Positions 16,561 to 25,329 of a DNA stretch of 51,297 bases are shown one piece after another (position 1 is the stretch's first letter; every line of letters starts with the position of its first letter). The notes beneath the pieces are model-generated. The model did no database searches, was not told the origin of the DNA, and saw only the letters and a list, made by a program, of their open reading frames with translations. Both the position numbers and the translations under genes were made by a program. Origin of the DNA: JAAAPF01 sp964481035 (lineage in GTDB: Bacteria > Pseudomonadota > Alphaproteobacteria > Geminicoccales > Geminicoccaceae); NCBI GenBank assembly GCA_964481035.1, contig CAYZSE010000004.1:1-51297 (forward strand). Reading direction: 5' to 3'.

Positions 16561-18480
16561 ATGTCGGTGACCGACCTTCTCGACACGATCCGCGAGCCAG
16601 CGGACATCCGCAGGTTGCCGCAGGAGCGGCTGACCGATCTCGCCAATCAGCTCCGCGACGAGACGATCGACGCGGTCTCAACGACCGGCGGTCACCTCGG
16701 TGCCGGCCTCGGCGTGATCGAGCTGACGGTGGCGCTGCACTACGTGTTCAGCACGCCGCGCGACAAGATCGTGTGGGACGTCGGCCATCAGGTCTATCCC
16801 CACAAGATCCTGACCGGCCGGCGCGACCGCATCCGCACGGTACGCCAGCCCGGGGGCCTGTCGGGGTTCACCAAGCGCGCCGAAAGCGTCTACGACGCCT
16901 TCGGCGCCGGCCACAGCTCGACCTCGATTTCGGCGGGCCTCGGCATGGCCTCGGTGCGCGACCTGCGCGGCGCCGATTTCAACGTCGTCGCGGTCATCGG
17001 CGACGGGGCGATGACGGCGGGCATGGCCTATGAGGCGATGAACAATGCCGGTGGCTCCAAGACCCGCCTGATCGTCATCCTCAACGACAACGACATGTCG
17101 ATCGCGCCCAACGTGGGCGGTCTCAGCAACTATCTCTCGCGCGTCGTCTCCTCGAGCAGCTACCGCTCGGTGCGCCACGTCGCCAAGGAGATCACCCGCC
17201 GCTTCCCGAAGCCCCTCGCCAAGGCCGCGGCGCGGACCGAGGAGTACGCCCGCGGCCTCTTGACCGGCGGGACGCTGTTCGAGGCCCTCGGCTTCTATTA
17301 TGTGGGCCCGCTCGACGGGCACAACATCGAGCACCTCGTGCCGGTGCTCGAGAACGTCCGCGACAACTGCAACTCGGGGCCCGTCCTCGTCCATGTGGTG
17401 ACCGAGAAGGGGCGTGGCTTCGCCCCGGCCAAGGCCGCGCTCGACAAGTGCCACGCGGTCAACAAGTTCGATCGCGCGACGGGCGAGCAGCTCGCCAAAA
17501 AAGCCAACGCGCCGAGCTACACGGGCGTGTTCGCCAAGGCATTGATCGCCGAGGGTGAGGCCGACGACAAGGTGGTGGGGATCACCGCGGCCATGCCCGA
17601 CGGCACCGGCATCGCCAAGTTCCAGGAGCGCTTCCCCGAGCGCACCTTCGACGTCGGCATCGCCGAGCAGCATGCGGTGACCTTCGCCGCCGGCATGGCG
17701 ACCGAGGGCTACAAGCCCTTCTGCGCGATCTACTCGACCTTCCTGCAGCGCGGCTACGACCAGGTCGTCCACGACGTGGCCATCCAGAAGCTGCCGGTTC
17801 GCTTCGCCATCGACCGGGCGGGCTTCGTCGGCGCCGACGGGCCGACGCATGCGGGCTCGTTCGATCTCGCCTATCTCGGCTGCCTGCCCGGCATGGTCAT
17901 CATGGTGCCGTCCGACGAGGTCGAGCTGATGAACATGATCGCCACCGCGGCGGCGCACGACGACGGGCCGTCGGCGGTCCGCTACCCGCGCGGCGAGGGC
18001 GCGGGCCTGGAGCTGCCGGAGCGCGGCGAGGTCCTGCCGATCGGCCGCGGCCGCGTCCTGCGCGAGGGCAACTCGGTGGCACTCGTCGGCCTCGGCCCGC
18101 GCGCCTACGAGTGCCTCGAGGCGGCGGACCAGCTCAAGCAACGCGGTATCAACGCGACGGTCGTCGACCCGCGTTTCGCCAAGCCGCTGGATCGCGAGCT
18201 CTTGACCTGGGCGGCGTCCTCCCACGACGTCATGCTGACCGTCGAGGAGGGTTCGGTCGGCGGGTTCGGCAGCGCCGTGCAGCAGCTGCTCCTCGAGGAA
18301 GGCCTTCTCGACGGCGGCCGGCTCAAGCTCAGGAGCCTCGTGCTGCCCGACGCGTTCGTCGACCACGGCACGCCGGCCGGGATGTACGCGGATGCCGGCC
18401 TCGACGCCGCCGGCATCGCCGAGAAGGCGCTGGCGCTCTTGGACGAGGCCGACGCGCGCGCGACCTCCGCCGCGAGTTGA
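16561..18480 (+). CDS. dxs: 1-deoxy-D-xylulose-5-phosphate synthase
   Basis: A 639-residue thiamine-diphosphate enzyme that makes DXP from pyruvate and glyceraldehyde-3-phosphate, the entry step of the MEP isoprenoid pathway. It shows STTGGHLGAGLGVIELTVALHYVF (first 20 or so residues of the core, about residues 40-63), GHSSTSISAGLG, the diphosphate-binding GDGAMTAG...NN motif near residue 147, and the pyrimidine-domain AEQHAVTFAAGMA and YSTFLQRGYDQ. The ATG at 16561 has GAGGGG 5 bases upstream. Its stop overlaps the TTG of hpnC, linking precursor supply to hopanoid synthesis. Confidence 0.96.
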   Translation: MSVTDLLDTIREPADIRRLPQERLTDLANQLRDETIDAVSTTGGHLGAGLGVIELTVALHYVFSTPRDKIVWDVGHQVYPHKILTGRRDRIRTVRQPGGLSGFTKRAESVYDAFGAGHSSTSISAGLGMASVRDLRGADFNVVAVIGDGAMTAGMAYEAMNNAGGSKTRLIVILNDNDMSIAPNVGGLSNYLSRVVSSSSYRSVRHVAKEITRRFPKPLAKAAARTEEYARGLLTGGTLFEALGFYYVGPLDGHNIEHLVPVLENVRDNCNSGPVLVHVVTEKGRGFAPAKAALDKCHAVNKFDRATGEQLAKKANAPSYTGVFAKALIAEGEADDKVVGITAAMPDGTGIAKFQERFPERTFDVGIAEQHAVTFAAGMATEGYKPFCAIYSTFLQRGYDQVVHDVAIQKLPVRFAIDRAGFVGADGPTHAGSFDLAYLGCLPGMVIMVPSDEVELMNMIATAAAHDDGPSAVRYPRGEGAGLELPERGEVLPIGRGRVLREGNSVALVGLGPRAYECLEAADQLKQRGINATVVDPRFAKPLDRELLTWAASSHDVMLTVEEGSVGGFGSAVQQLLLEEGLLDGGRLKLRSLVLPDAFVDHGTPAGMYADAGLDAAGIAEKALALLDEADARATSAAS

Positions 18481-19325
18481 GCGCCGCCGTCGAGCTCGGC
18501 TCGGGCAAGCACGCCGGCACCGAGAACTTCCCGGTCGCCTCGCTGCTCGTGCGCCGCGAGCTGCGGCCTCATCTTCGCGTCTTCTATGCCTTCGCGCGCG
18601 CGATCGACGACGTCGCCGACGCCGGCCGGGCTACGGCCGAGGAGCGGCAGCGACGACTGCGCGCCTTCGATGCCGTGCTGGCCGGCGACGCCGCCGAAGG
18701 ACCCGCCGAAGCCGTCGAGCTCGCCGCCAGCCTCGAGGCGACCGGCGTGCCCGCGGTACACGCCCGCGAGCTGATCGAGGCGTTCCTGCTCGACACGACC
18801 AAGAGCCGCTACGCCGGCTGGGACGATCTCATGGCCTATTGCCGGCTGTCGGCGGCGCCGGTCGGCCGGCACATCCTCGACCTGCACGGCGAGAGCCGCG
18901 ATACTTGGCCGGCGAGCGATGCGCTCTGCGCCGCGCTGCAGGTCATCAACCACCTGCAGGACTGCGGCGACGACTACCGCGACATGGACCGGATCTATGT
19001 GCCCGAGCCCTGGCTCGCGGGCGAGGGGCTCGCCGTCACGGTGCTCGCCGAGCCCCACGCGCCGCCGGGGCTGCGCCGGGTGCTCGACCGCCTGCTCGAC
19101 GGCACGGCCGACCTGCTCGCCCGCGCGCGCGCGCTCGCGCCCGCGCTGCGCGATCGCCGCCTGGCGCTCGAGGTCGGCGCCATCCAGGCGCTGGCCGAGC
19201 GTCTCGTCGAGGAGCTGCGCCGCCGCGATCCCCTGGCGGAACGCGTCAAGCTCACCAAGGCCCGGATGCTCGCGATCGGGCTCGGCGGCGCCGTCGCCGC
19301 CTGGCGCGCGCCCGTTCGACGGTGA
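18477..19325 (+). CDS. hpnC: Squalene biosynthesis protein HpnC (hydroxysqualene synthase)
   Basis: A 282-residue squalene/phytoene-synthase-fold protein. In the three-step bacterial route HpnD makes presqualene diphosphate from farnesyl diphosphate, HpnC converts it to hydroxysqualene, and HpnE reduces that to squalene. The two acidic motifs are FARAIDDVAD (D44-D48) and HLQDCGDDYRDMD (D162-D169), and the N-terminal KHAGTENFPVAS is typical of HpnC. The TTG at 18477 overlaps the dxs stop, and its own stop overlaps the GTG of hpnB. Operon position and motifs separate it from HpnD. Confidence 0.94.
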   Translation: MSAAVELGSGKHAGTENFPVASLLVRRELRPHLRVFYAFARAIDDVADAGRATAEERQRRLRAFDAVLAGDAAEGPAEAVELAASLEATGVPAVHARELIEAFLLDTTKSRYAGWDDLMAYCRLSAAPVGRHILDLHGESRDTWPASDALCAALQVINHLQDCGDDYRDMDRIYVPEPWLAGEGLAVTVLAEPHAPPGLRRVLDRLLDGTADLLARARALAPALRDRRLALEVGAIQALAERLVEELRRRDPLAERVKLTKARMLAIGLGGAVAAWRAPVRR

Positions 19326-20452
19326 CGCTGGCGCTCGCGCTCGCGGCGCTCGCGGCCTGGCTGGCGCTGCTCTCCGCTCGCGACGGCTACTGGCGGGCCG
19401 ATCAGCTTCTGGGCGACGGGCGCCCGCGGCACGCCGCCGAGGTGATCGCCATCGTGCCGGCACGTGACGAGGCGGCGACCATCCGGGACGCGGTGGCGAG
19501 CCTGCTCGCGCAGGACCACGCCGGCGGGCTGACGGTGGTCGTGGTCGACGACGGCAGCCGCGACGGCACCGGCGCCCTGGCGACGGCCGTCCCGACGGCG
19601 CGGGGCGACCGGCGCGTCGCCGTCGTCGCGGCGGCGCCGCCGCCCGCGGGCTGGAGCGGCAAGGTCGCGGCCCAGGCGGCGGGCCTGCGCCACGCCGAGA
19701 CGCTGGGCCTCGATGCGCCCTGGCTGTGGCTCACCGACGCCGACATCGTCCACGAAACGACGGTGCTGCGGCGCCTCTTGGCCCGCGCCGAGCGCCAAGG
19801 GTCGGCGCTCGTCTCCGTCATGGTCGACCTGCACACGGCGACCGCGGTCGAGCGCTGGCTCGCTCCGGTCTTCGTCCACTTCTTCCAGCTGCTCTACCCG
19901 TTTCGAGCCGTCAACGACCCGACGCGCCCGACCGCCGCCGCCGCCGGCGGCTGCATCCTCGTCGAGCGCGAGGCGCTCGCCGCCGCGGGCGGGTTCGCGG
20001 CCATCCACGACCGGCTCATCGACGACGTGGCGCTCGCCCGGGCGATCAAGCGCCGCGGCCACCGGCTGTGGCTCGGGCTCGACCACGGCAGCCGCAGCCT
20101 GCGCGCTTACGACTTGGCGGGCTTCTGGGCGATGGTCCGCCGCACGGCCTTCACCGAGCTCGGCTGCTCCTACGGCCGGCTGGTCCTGGCGCTCGCTGGC
20201 CTCGGGCTGCTCTTTGTCGTGCCCTGGCTGCTCGTCCTCGGCGGCGGGGCCGCGCGCGGGCCGGCGCTCGGCGCGGTCGGCCTGATGAGCGCGAGCCTCG
20301 TGCCGACGCTCCGCTGGTATGGGCTCGGCCCGTGGCGCGCGCTCGCTTTCGCTCCGGCGGCGTGGGCCTACATGGCGATGACGGTTCATTCGGCATGGGC
20401 CCATGCACGAGGCCGGCAGGCAGCGTGGCGCGGGCGCAACTATGGCGCCTGA
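19322..20452 (+). CDS. hpnB: Hopene-associated glycosyltransferase HpnB
   Basis: A 376-residue family 2 glycosyltransferase with membrane segments at the N-terminus (about residues 2-18) and in the C-terminal quarter (about 285-365). Catalytic features are IAIVPARDEA, VVVVDDGSRDGTG, a LTDADIVH metal motif and DRLIDDVALARAIKRRGH. It matches the family named hopene-associated glycosyltransferase HpnB, whose acceptor and donor remain unproven. It sits between hpnC and hpnD with a GTGA overlap to hpnC. An 83-base gap follows before hpnD. Confidence 0.9.
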   Translation: MTLALALAALAAWLALLSARDGYWRADQLLGDGRPRHAAEVIAIVPARDEAATIRDAVASLLAQDHAGGLTVVVVDDGSRDGTGALATAVPTARGDRRVAVVAAAPPPAGWSGKVAAQAAGLRHAETLGLDAPWLWLTDADIVHETTVLRRLLARAERQGSALVSVMVDLHTATAVERWLAPVFVHFFQLLYPFRAVNDPTRPTAAAAGGCILVEREALAAAGGFAAIHDRLIDDVALARAIKRRGHRLWLGLDHGSRSLRAYDLAGFWAMVRRTAFTELGCSYGRLVLALAGLGLLFVVPWLLVLGGGAARGPALGAVGLMSASLVPTLRWYGLGPWRALAFAPAAWAYMAMTVHSAWAHARGRQAAWRGRNYGA

Positions 20453-20535
20453 TCGCGCGGACGTGGCCGTTCGTGCGGGCCGATCCGCCATGCGCGTGCT
20501 TGCGGCCCGGCGCTGCCCCCGTCTAGGGAAGTGGC

Positions 20536-21411
20536 ATGCAGGCCACATCTGCCCTCGACGCCCATAGCCTGACCGACGTGGCGCACGTGACGCGGGTGGT
20601 GCGACGCGCCGGCACCTCCTTCTTTTGGGCGATGCGGCTGCTGCCGAGCGAGCGGCGCCGAGCGATCTTCGCGGTCTACGCCTTCTGCCGCGAGGTCGAC
20701 GACGTCGCGGACTCCGATCTCGACGCGGCTGCCAAGCGCGCGGGCCTGGCGGCGTGGCGCGACGAGGTCGCGGCTCTCTTCGACGGGCGGCCGGCGCGAC
20801 CGACCACACGGGCCCTGGCGGGGCCGGTTCAGCGCTTCGAGCTCGATCGGGCGGACTTCGAGGCTGTCATCGACGGCATGGCCATGGACGCGGCCGGTGC
20901 CATCGTCGCGCCGTCGCGGGCCGAGCTGACGCTCTACTGCGATCGCGTCGCCGCGGCGGTCGGCCGCCTGTGCGTGCGGGTTTTCGGCGAGCCGACGCCG
21001 GCGGGCCGACGCGTCGCCGACGAGCTGGGCCAGGCGCTGCAGCTCACCAACATCCTGCGCGACCTCGACGAGGACGCCGCGCTGGGCCGGCTCTACCTGC
21101 CCCGCGAGGTGCTCGAACGTCACGGCGTTCCCGCCGTATCGCCGCACCGCGTGCTCGCCCATCCTGGGCTGGAGCCGGCCTGCCGCGAGGTCGCCGGCTG
21201 GGCCGCCGCCGCCTTCGAGCGGGCGCGCCTCGCCATGGTCGCCTGCGACGCCCGCGCGATGCGACCGGCGCGAATGATGATGGAGGTCTACCGGCTGACC
21301 CTCGCCCGGCTCGATGCTCGCGGCTGGCAGCCCCCGCGGCGCTCCTGCGGGCCCGGCAAGGCGGAGAAGCTGTGGCTCGCCGTTCGCTGCCTCGCGGGAA
21401 CCGGGGTATGA
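20536..21411 (+). CDS. hpnD: Presqualene diphosphate synthase HpnD
   Basis: A 291-residue enzyme that joins two farnesyl diphosphates head to head. It has the family pattern AGTSFFWAMRLLPSERR near residues 25-41, the first acidic motif FCREVDDVADSD (D55-D59), and the second LTNILRDLDEDA (D176-D180), followed by GRLYLP. These are stronger matches to squalene/phytoene synthases than those of HpnC, as expected for HpnD. The ATG at 20536 follows an 83-base gap containing GGGAAG shortly upstream, and its stop overlaps hpnE (ATGA). Confidence 0.94.
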   Translation: MQATSALDAHSLTDVAHVTRVVRRAGTSFFWAMRLLPSERRRAIFAVYAFCREVDDVADSDLDAAAKRAGLAAWRDEVAALFDGRPARPTTRALAGPVQRFELDRADFEAVIDGMAMDAAGAIVAPSRAELTLYCDRVAAAVGRLCVRVFGEPTPAGRRVADELGQALQLTNILRDLDEDAALGRLYLPREVLERHGVPAVSPHRVLAHPGLEPACREVAGWAAAAFERARLAMVACDARAMRPARMMMEVYRLTLARLDARGWQPPRRSCGPGKAEKLWLAVRCLAGTGV

Positions 21412-22694
21412 GCCGCTGGCACGTCGTCGGCGCCGGCATCGCCGGGCTCGCCGCCGCCACGGCCCTGGCGGCACGCGGCGAGAGGGTCACCTTGTATGAG
21501 GCGGCGCGCCACGCCGGCGGTCGCTGCCGCAGCTATCACGACCCCAAGCTCGGCTGCCGCATCGACAACGGCAACCACCTCGTCCTCTCCGGCAACCGGG
21601 CGACCGGCGCCTATCTTGAGCGCATCGGCGCCCGCCATCGGCTGCACGAGATCCGTCCCGCGGCCTTTCCGTTTCTCGACCTCGCCACCGGCGAGCGCTG
21701 GACCTTGCGGCCCGGTCGCGGGCCGTTGCCCTTGTGGCTGGCCGACCCGGCGCGGCGCCCGCCCGGCGTCCCGTTGCGCGAGCTGGGTCGCGGCCTCGGC
21801 TTTCTGGTGAGCGGCCGGGCGGATCGGGCCGGCGCGGTCGTGGGCGCGGGCGTGGGCTATGAGCGCTTTTGGGATCCACTCGTCACGGCGGTCCTCAACA
21901 CGCCGCCGGCCGAGGGTGCCGCCGCGCTGATGCGGCCCGTGCTGCTCGAGACCTTCGCCAAGGGCGAGGCGGCGTGCCGCCCGCTGATCGCCGAGACCGG
22001 CCTCGGCGACGCCTTCGTCGAGCCGGCGCTCGCGTTCCTGGCCCGCAGCGGCGCGGAGGTGCGGCTCGCGACGCCGGTCTCGGCGCTCGACGACGCCGGC
22101 GCGCGGGTCTGCGGTCTGCGTCTCGGCGGCACGACCGTGCCGCTCGGCGGCAACGATGCCGTGATCGTCGCCACGCCGCCGTGGATCACCGCCGAGCTGG
22201 TGCCCGGCCTCGCGCCGCTTCCGACCTTCAGCCCGATCGTCAACGCGCATTTCCGCCTCGCCGACGACGGCCCCGCCGAGCCCGAGCTTCTGGGCCTCGT
22301 CGGGGGGCGGGCACAGTGGATCTTCCGCCGTGGCCCGATCGCCTCGGTGACCGTCAGCGCGGCGCGCGCGCTCGTCGATCGGCCCGCCGATGAGATCGCA
22401 CGTCGGCTCTGGGCGGACGTCGCACGGGCGCTCGGCCGCGCCGGCGAGCCGCTGCCGCCGTGGCGAGTCGTCAAGGAGAAGCGTGCCACGCCGTGGCAGA
22501 GCCCCGCTTCGGCGCGAAACCGGTGGTCGGCACGCACCTCGTGGCGTAACGTCGCGCTTGCCGGCGATTGGGTCGCGACCGGGTTGCCGGCGACGATAGA
22601 GAGCGCGGTCAGAAGCGGCGAGCAGGCCGTACGGCTCCTGCAACGCCGCCCGCTCGAAGAACTCGTGGGAACAGAAAGACAAAGGATCGCTTAG
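21408..22694 (+). CDS. hpnE: Hydroxysqualene dehydroxylase HpnE
   Basis: A 428-residue FAD-dependent amine-oxidase-fold protein that reduces hydroxysqualene to squalene. The N-terminal dinucleotide-binding motif is VVGAGIAGLAAATAL (G8, G10, G13), followed by HAGGRCRSY, and the C-terminal FAD motif LAGDWVATGLPATIESAVRSG is complete. It resembles phytoene desaturases, but the position between hpnD and shc supports HpnE. The start ATG overlaps the hpnD stop by four bases. Confidence 0.94.
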   Translation: MSRWHVVGAGIAGLAAATALAARGERVTLYEAARHAGGRCRSYHDPKLGCRIDNGNHLVLSGNRATGAYLERIGARHRLHEIRPAAFPFLDLATGERWTLRPGRGPLPLWLADPARRPPGVPLRELGRGLGFLVSGRADRAGAVVGAGVGYERFWDPLVTAVLNTPPAEGAAALMRPVLLETFAKGEAACRPLIAETGLGDAFVEPALAFLARSGAEVRLATPVSALDDAGARVCGLRLGGTTVPLGGNDAVIVATPPWITAELVPGLAPLPTFSPIVNAHFRLADDGPAEPELLGLVGGRAQWIFRRGPIASVTVSAARALVDRPADEIARRLWADVARALGRAGEPLPPWRVVKEKRATPWQSPASARNRWSARTSWRNVALAGDWVATGLPATIESAVRSGEQAVRLLQRRPLEELVGTERQRIA

Positions 22695-22696
22695 CC

Positions 22697-24619
22697 TTGG
22701 ATTTCGATACTGAGGTGGCGGCGGGCCACCTGCTGGACACCGTGCTCGCGGACGCGGCACGGGATCTGCGCGCTCGCCGGCAGGACGACGGCCATTGGGT
22801 GTTCCCGCTCGAGGCCGATGCCACGATCAGCGCCGAGTACATCCTGCTCCTGCATTTCTTGGACCAGCGGGACGAGGCGCTGGAGCGCGAGCTCGCCGAC
22901 TACATTCGCGGCCTGCAGGGTGCGCACGGCGGGTGGCCCCTGTTCCACGACGGCGAGATCAACGTCAGCGCGAGCGTGAAGGCGTACTACGCCCTCAAGC
23001 TGGTCGGCGACGATCCGGCGGCGCCGCACATGACGCGCGCCCGCTCGGCGATCCTCGCCGAGGGCGGCGCGGCGCGCGCCAACGTCTTCACCCTCTATGC
23101 GCTGGCGCTGTTCGAGCAGGTGCCGTGGCGCGCGGTGCCGACCATGCCGGTCGAGCTGATGCTGCTGCCGCGCTGGTTTCCGGTGAGCATCTGGGCCTTT
23201 TCCTACTGGTCGCGCACGGTCGTCGTGCCCCTCCTCGTCATCGCCGCGCTCAGGCCCAAGGCGAGAAACCCGAAGCGCGTCGGCATTCGCGAGCTGTTCA
23301 CCACCCCGCCGGAGATGGAACGCGGCTATCTCCGCAATCCGACCGGCAGCTGGCAGGGAGCCGCCTTTCTCCGCCTGGACCGGATGCTCAAGACGGTCGA
23401 GCCGTGGTTCTCCGAGCGCCTGCGTCGCCGTGCGATCGACCGTGCCGTCGCGTTCGTCACCGATCGCCTCAACGGCGAGCACGGGCTGGGCGGGATCTTT
23501 CCGGCGATGGTCAACACCGTCATCGCCTACGACGCGCTGGGCTACGACCCCGATCACCGCGACCGCGCGGCGGCGATGGCGAGCGTGCGCGACCTCGTCG
23601 TCGACGACGACGCCGGGCGGCGCTTCTGCCAGCCCTGCTGGTCGCCGGTCTGGGATACCGCGCTCACCATGCACGCGCTCGCCGAGGTCGAAGGCGAGGT
23701 CGACCCCGACGCCGCCGCCTGGCTGCGGGCGCGCCAGGTGCTCGACCACAAGGGCGACTGGGCGGTGCAGAAGCCCGATGTGCGGCCGGGCGGCTGGGCT
23801 TTCGAATACGTCAATCCGGATTACCCCGACGTCGACGACACCGCGGCCATCGGCGCGGTGCTGCAGCGCTCGGGCGACCCAGCCAACGACGGGGCCGTCG
23901 CGCGCGCCGCCGAGTGGATCATCGGCCTGCAAAGCCGTAACGGCGGGTGGGGCGCCTTCGACGCCGACAACACCAAGCGCTACTTGAACCACATCCCCTT
24001 CGCCGATCACGGCGCGCTGCTCGATCCGCCGACGGCGGATGTGACGGCGCGCTGCCTCGGCTTTCTCGCCCAGCTCGGCTATGGCAAGGACCAGCCCGCG
24101 GTGGCGCGCGGCCTCGCCTATCTCCGCGCCGAGCAGGAGCCCGACGGCAGCTGGTTCGGTCGTTGGGGCACCAACTACGTCTACGGCACGTGGTCGGTCT
24201 TGAGCACGCTCAACGCGCTCGGCGTGCCGGGCGACGCGCCGGAAGTGCGGCGCGCGGTCGACTGGCTGCTCGCCCGGCAACGCCCGGACGGCGGGTGGGG
24301 CGAGGACGGCGCGACCTATTGGTCGGAGCGCCGCGACGAGGCCAAGGCGAGCACGCCGTCGCAGACCGCCTGGGCTCTGCTCGCGCTCATGGCCGCCGGC
24401 GAGGTCGATCATCCGGCCGTCGAGCAGGGGGTCGGCTTCCTCGTCCATCACCCCCGCGACGGGGCCGCCTGGGACGAGCCCTGGCACACCGCGGTGGGTT
24501 TCCCGCGGGTCTTCTACCTGCGCTACCACGGCTATCGTCACTACTTTCCGATCTGGGCGCTGGCGCGCTACCGCAATCTCAAGAGGAGCAACAGCCGCGA
24601 CGTCGTCCACGCGCTCTGA
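22697..24619 (+). CDS. shc: Squalene-hopene cyclase
   Basis: A 640-residue membrane-bound cyclase that converts squalene to hopene and diplopterol. The catalytic acid motif DXDDTA is present as DVDDTA (D378-D381). Several QW repeats are visible, such as GGWPLFHDGE, QSRNGGWGAFDADNTK, EQEPDGSWFGRWG and QRPDGGWGED. The N-terminal DGHWVFPLEADATISAEYI is the family start region. I chose the TTG at 22697, two bases after the hpnE stop, with AAAGGA about 10 bases upstream; no ATG gives a sensible start. The gene is also called hpnF. Confidence 0.96.
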   Translation: MDFDTEVAAGHLLDTVLADAARDLRARRQDDGHWVFPLEADATISAEYILLLHFLDQRDEALERELADYIRGLQGAHGGWPLFHDGEINVSASVKAYYALKLVGDDPAAPHMTRARSAILAEGGAARANVFTLYALALFEQVPWRAVPTMPVELMLLPRWFPVSIWAFSYWSRTVVVPLLVIAALRPKARNPKRVGIRELFTTPPEMERGYLRNPTGSWQGAAFLRLDRMLKTVEPWFSERLRRRAIDRAVAFVTDRLNGEHGLGGIFPAMVNTVIAYDALGYDPDHRDRAAAMASVRDLVVDDDAGRRFCQPCWSPVWDTALTMHALAEVEGEVDPDAAAWLRARQVLDHKGDWAVQKPDVRPGGWAFEYVNPDYPDVDDTAAIGAVLQRSGDPANDGAVARAAEWIIGLQSRNGGWGAFDADNTKRYLNHIPFADHGALLDPPTADVTARCLGFLAQLGYGKDQPAVARGLAYLRAEQEPDGSWFGRWGTNYVYGTWSVLSTLNALGVPGDAPEVRRAVDWLLARQRPDGGWGEDGATYWSERRDEAKASTPSQTAWALLALMAAGEVDHPAVEQGVGFLVHHPRDGAAWDEPWHTAVGFPRVFYLRYHGYRHYFPIWALARYRNLKRSNSRDVVHAL

Positions 24620-25329
24620 TGCGGGTCGGGGTCGTCACCGGCCTCGCGCTCGAGGCCCTGATCCTCGCGCGCCACTGGCCGGAGGTGATCGTCGAAGCGG
24701 CGCCCGGCCCCGAGCGGGCGGGCGAGACGGCGCGCCGGCTGGCGCGCGACGGGGTCGATCTCTTGGTGAGCTTCGGGACGGCCGGCGGGCTCCTCTCGCG
24801 GCTCGCGCCGGGGACCGTGGTCGTCGCCTCGAGCGTCGTCGACGAGGCCCACGGCTTTACCCTCAACGGCGCCGAGCTCGCGGCCCGCGAGCTCGGCGCC
24901 TCGGTGGTCCGGCTGTTGAGCGTCGAGAGACCGATCCTCGAGCCCGCGGTCAAGCGGCAGGCGGCGGCGCGCTGGTCCGCGGCGGCGGTCGACATGGAAA
25001 GCGCGGCGGTGGTGCGCGCCGCGTACCGAGCCGCCTGCCCGGCGCTGGTCGTGCGCGCCATCGCCGACCCCGCGGACCGCCGCTTGCCCCGACTCGCGGC
25101 GACCGCCGTCGGCCCGAACGGGCGGCTCAGGGCGCGGGCGATCGCCGCCGCGCTGATCCGATGGCCCGGAGACTGGCCGGCCGTCGGTCGCGCCGGCGTC
25201 GACGCTGCCGCCGCGCGCGCCGCGCTAGGAGGCGCGGCGGCGCGGTTGGCGGTCCTCGCCCGGCAGGGGCTTCTCCAGCGCCTCTCGGACGTGCCGATCG
25301 AAGACGTAATCGGCCGGCCGCTGCCCTGA
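24619..25329 (+). CDS. hpnG: Adenosylhopane nucleosidase HpnG (hopanoid-associated phosphorylase)
   Basis: A 236-residue purine-nucleoside-phosphorylase-fold protein that removes adenine from adenosylhopane. It has an N-terminal VGVVTGLALEALI, the core DLLVSFGTAGGLLSRLAPGTVVVAS, and VDMESAAVVRAA with the catalytic Met-Glu. The ATG overlaps the shc TGA by one base. The last 105 bases overlap the convergent hpnH 3' end, so the final 34 or so residues (about 203-236) are encoded opposite the HpnH C-terminus. That tail includes LARQGLLQRLSDVP. Confidence 0.9.
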   Translation: MRVGVVTGLALEALILARHWPEVIVEAAPGPERAGETARRLARDGVDLLVSFGTAGGLLSRLAPGTVVVASSVVDEAHGFTLNGAELAARELGASVVRLLSVERPILEPAVKRQAAARWSAAAVDMESAAVVRAAYRAACPALVVRAIADPADRRLPRLAATAVGPNGRLRARAIAAALIRWPGDWPAVGRAGVDAAAARAALGGAAARLAVLARQGLLQRLSDVPIEDVIGRPLP

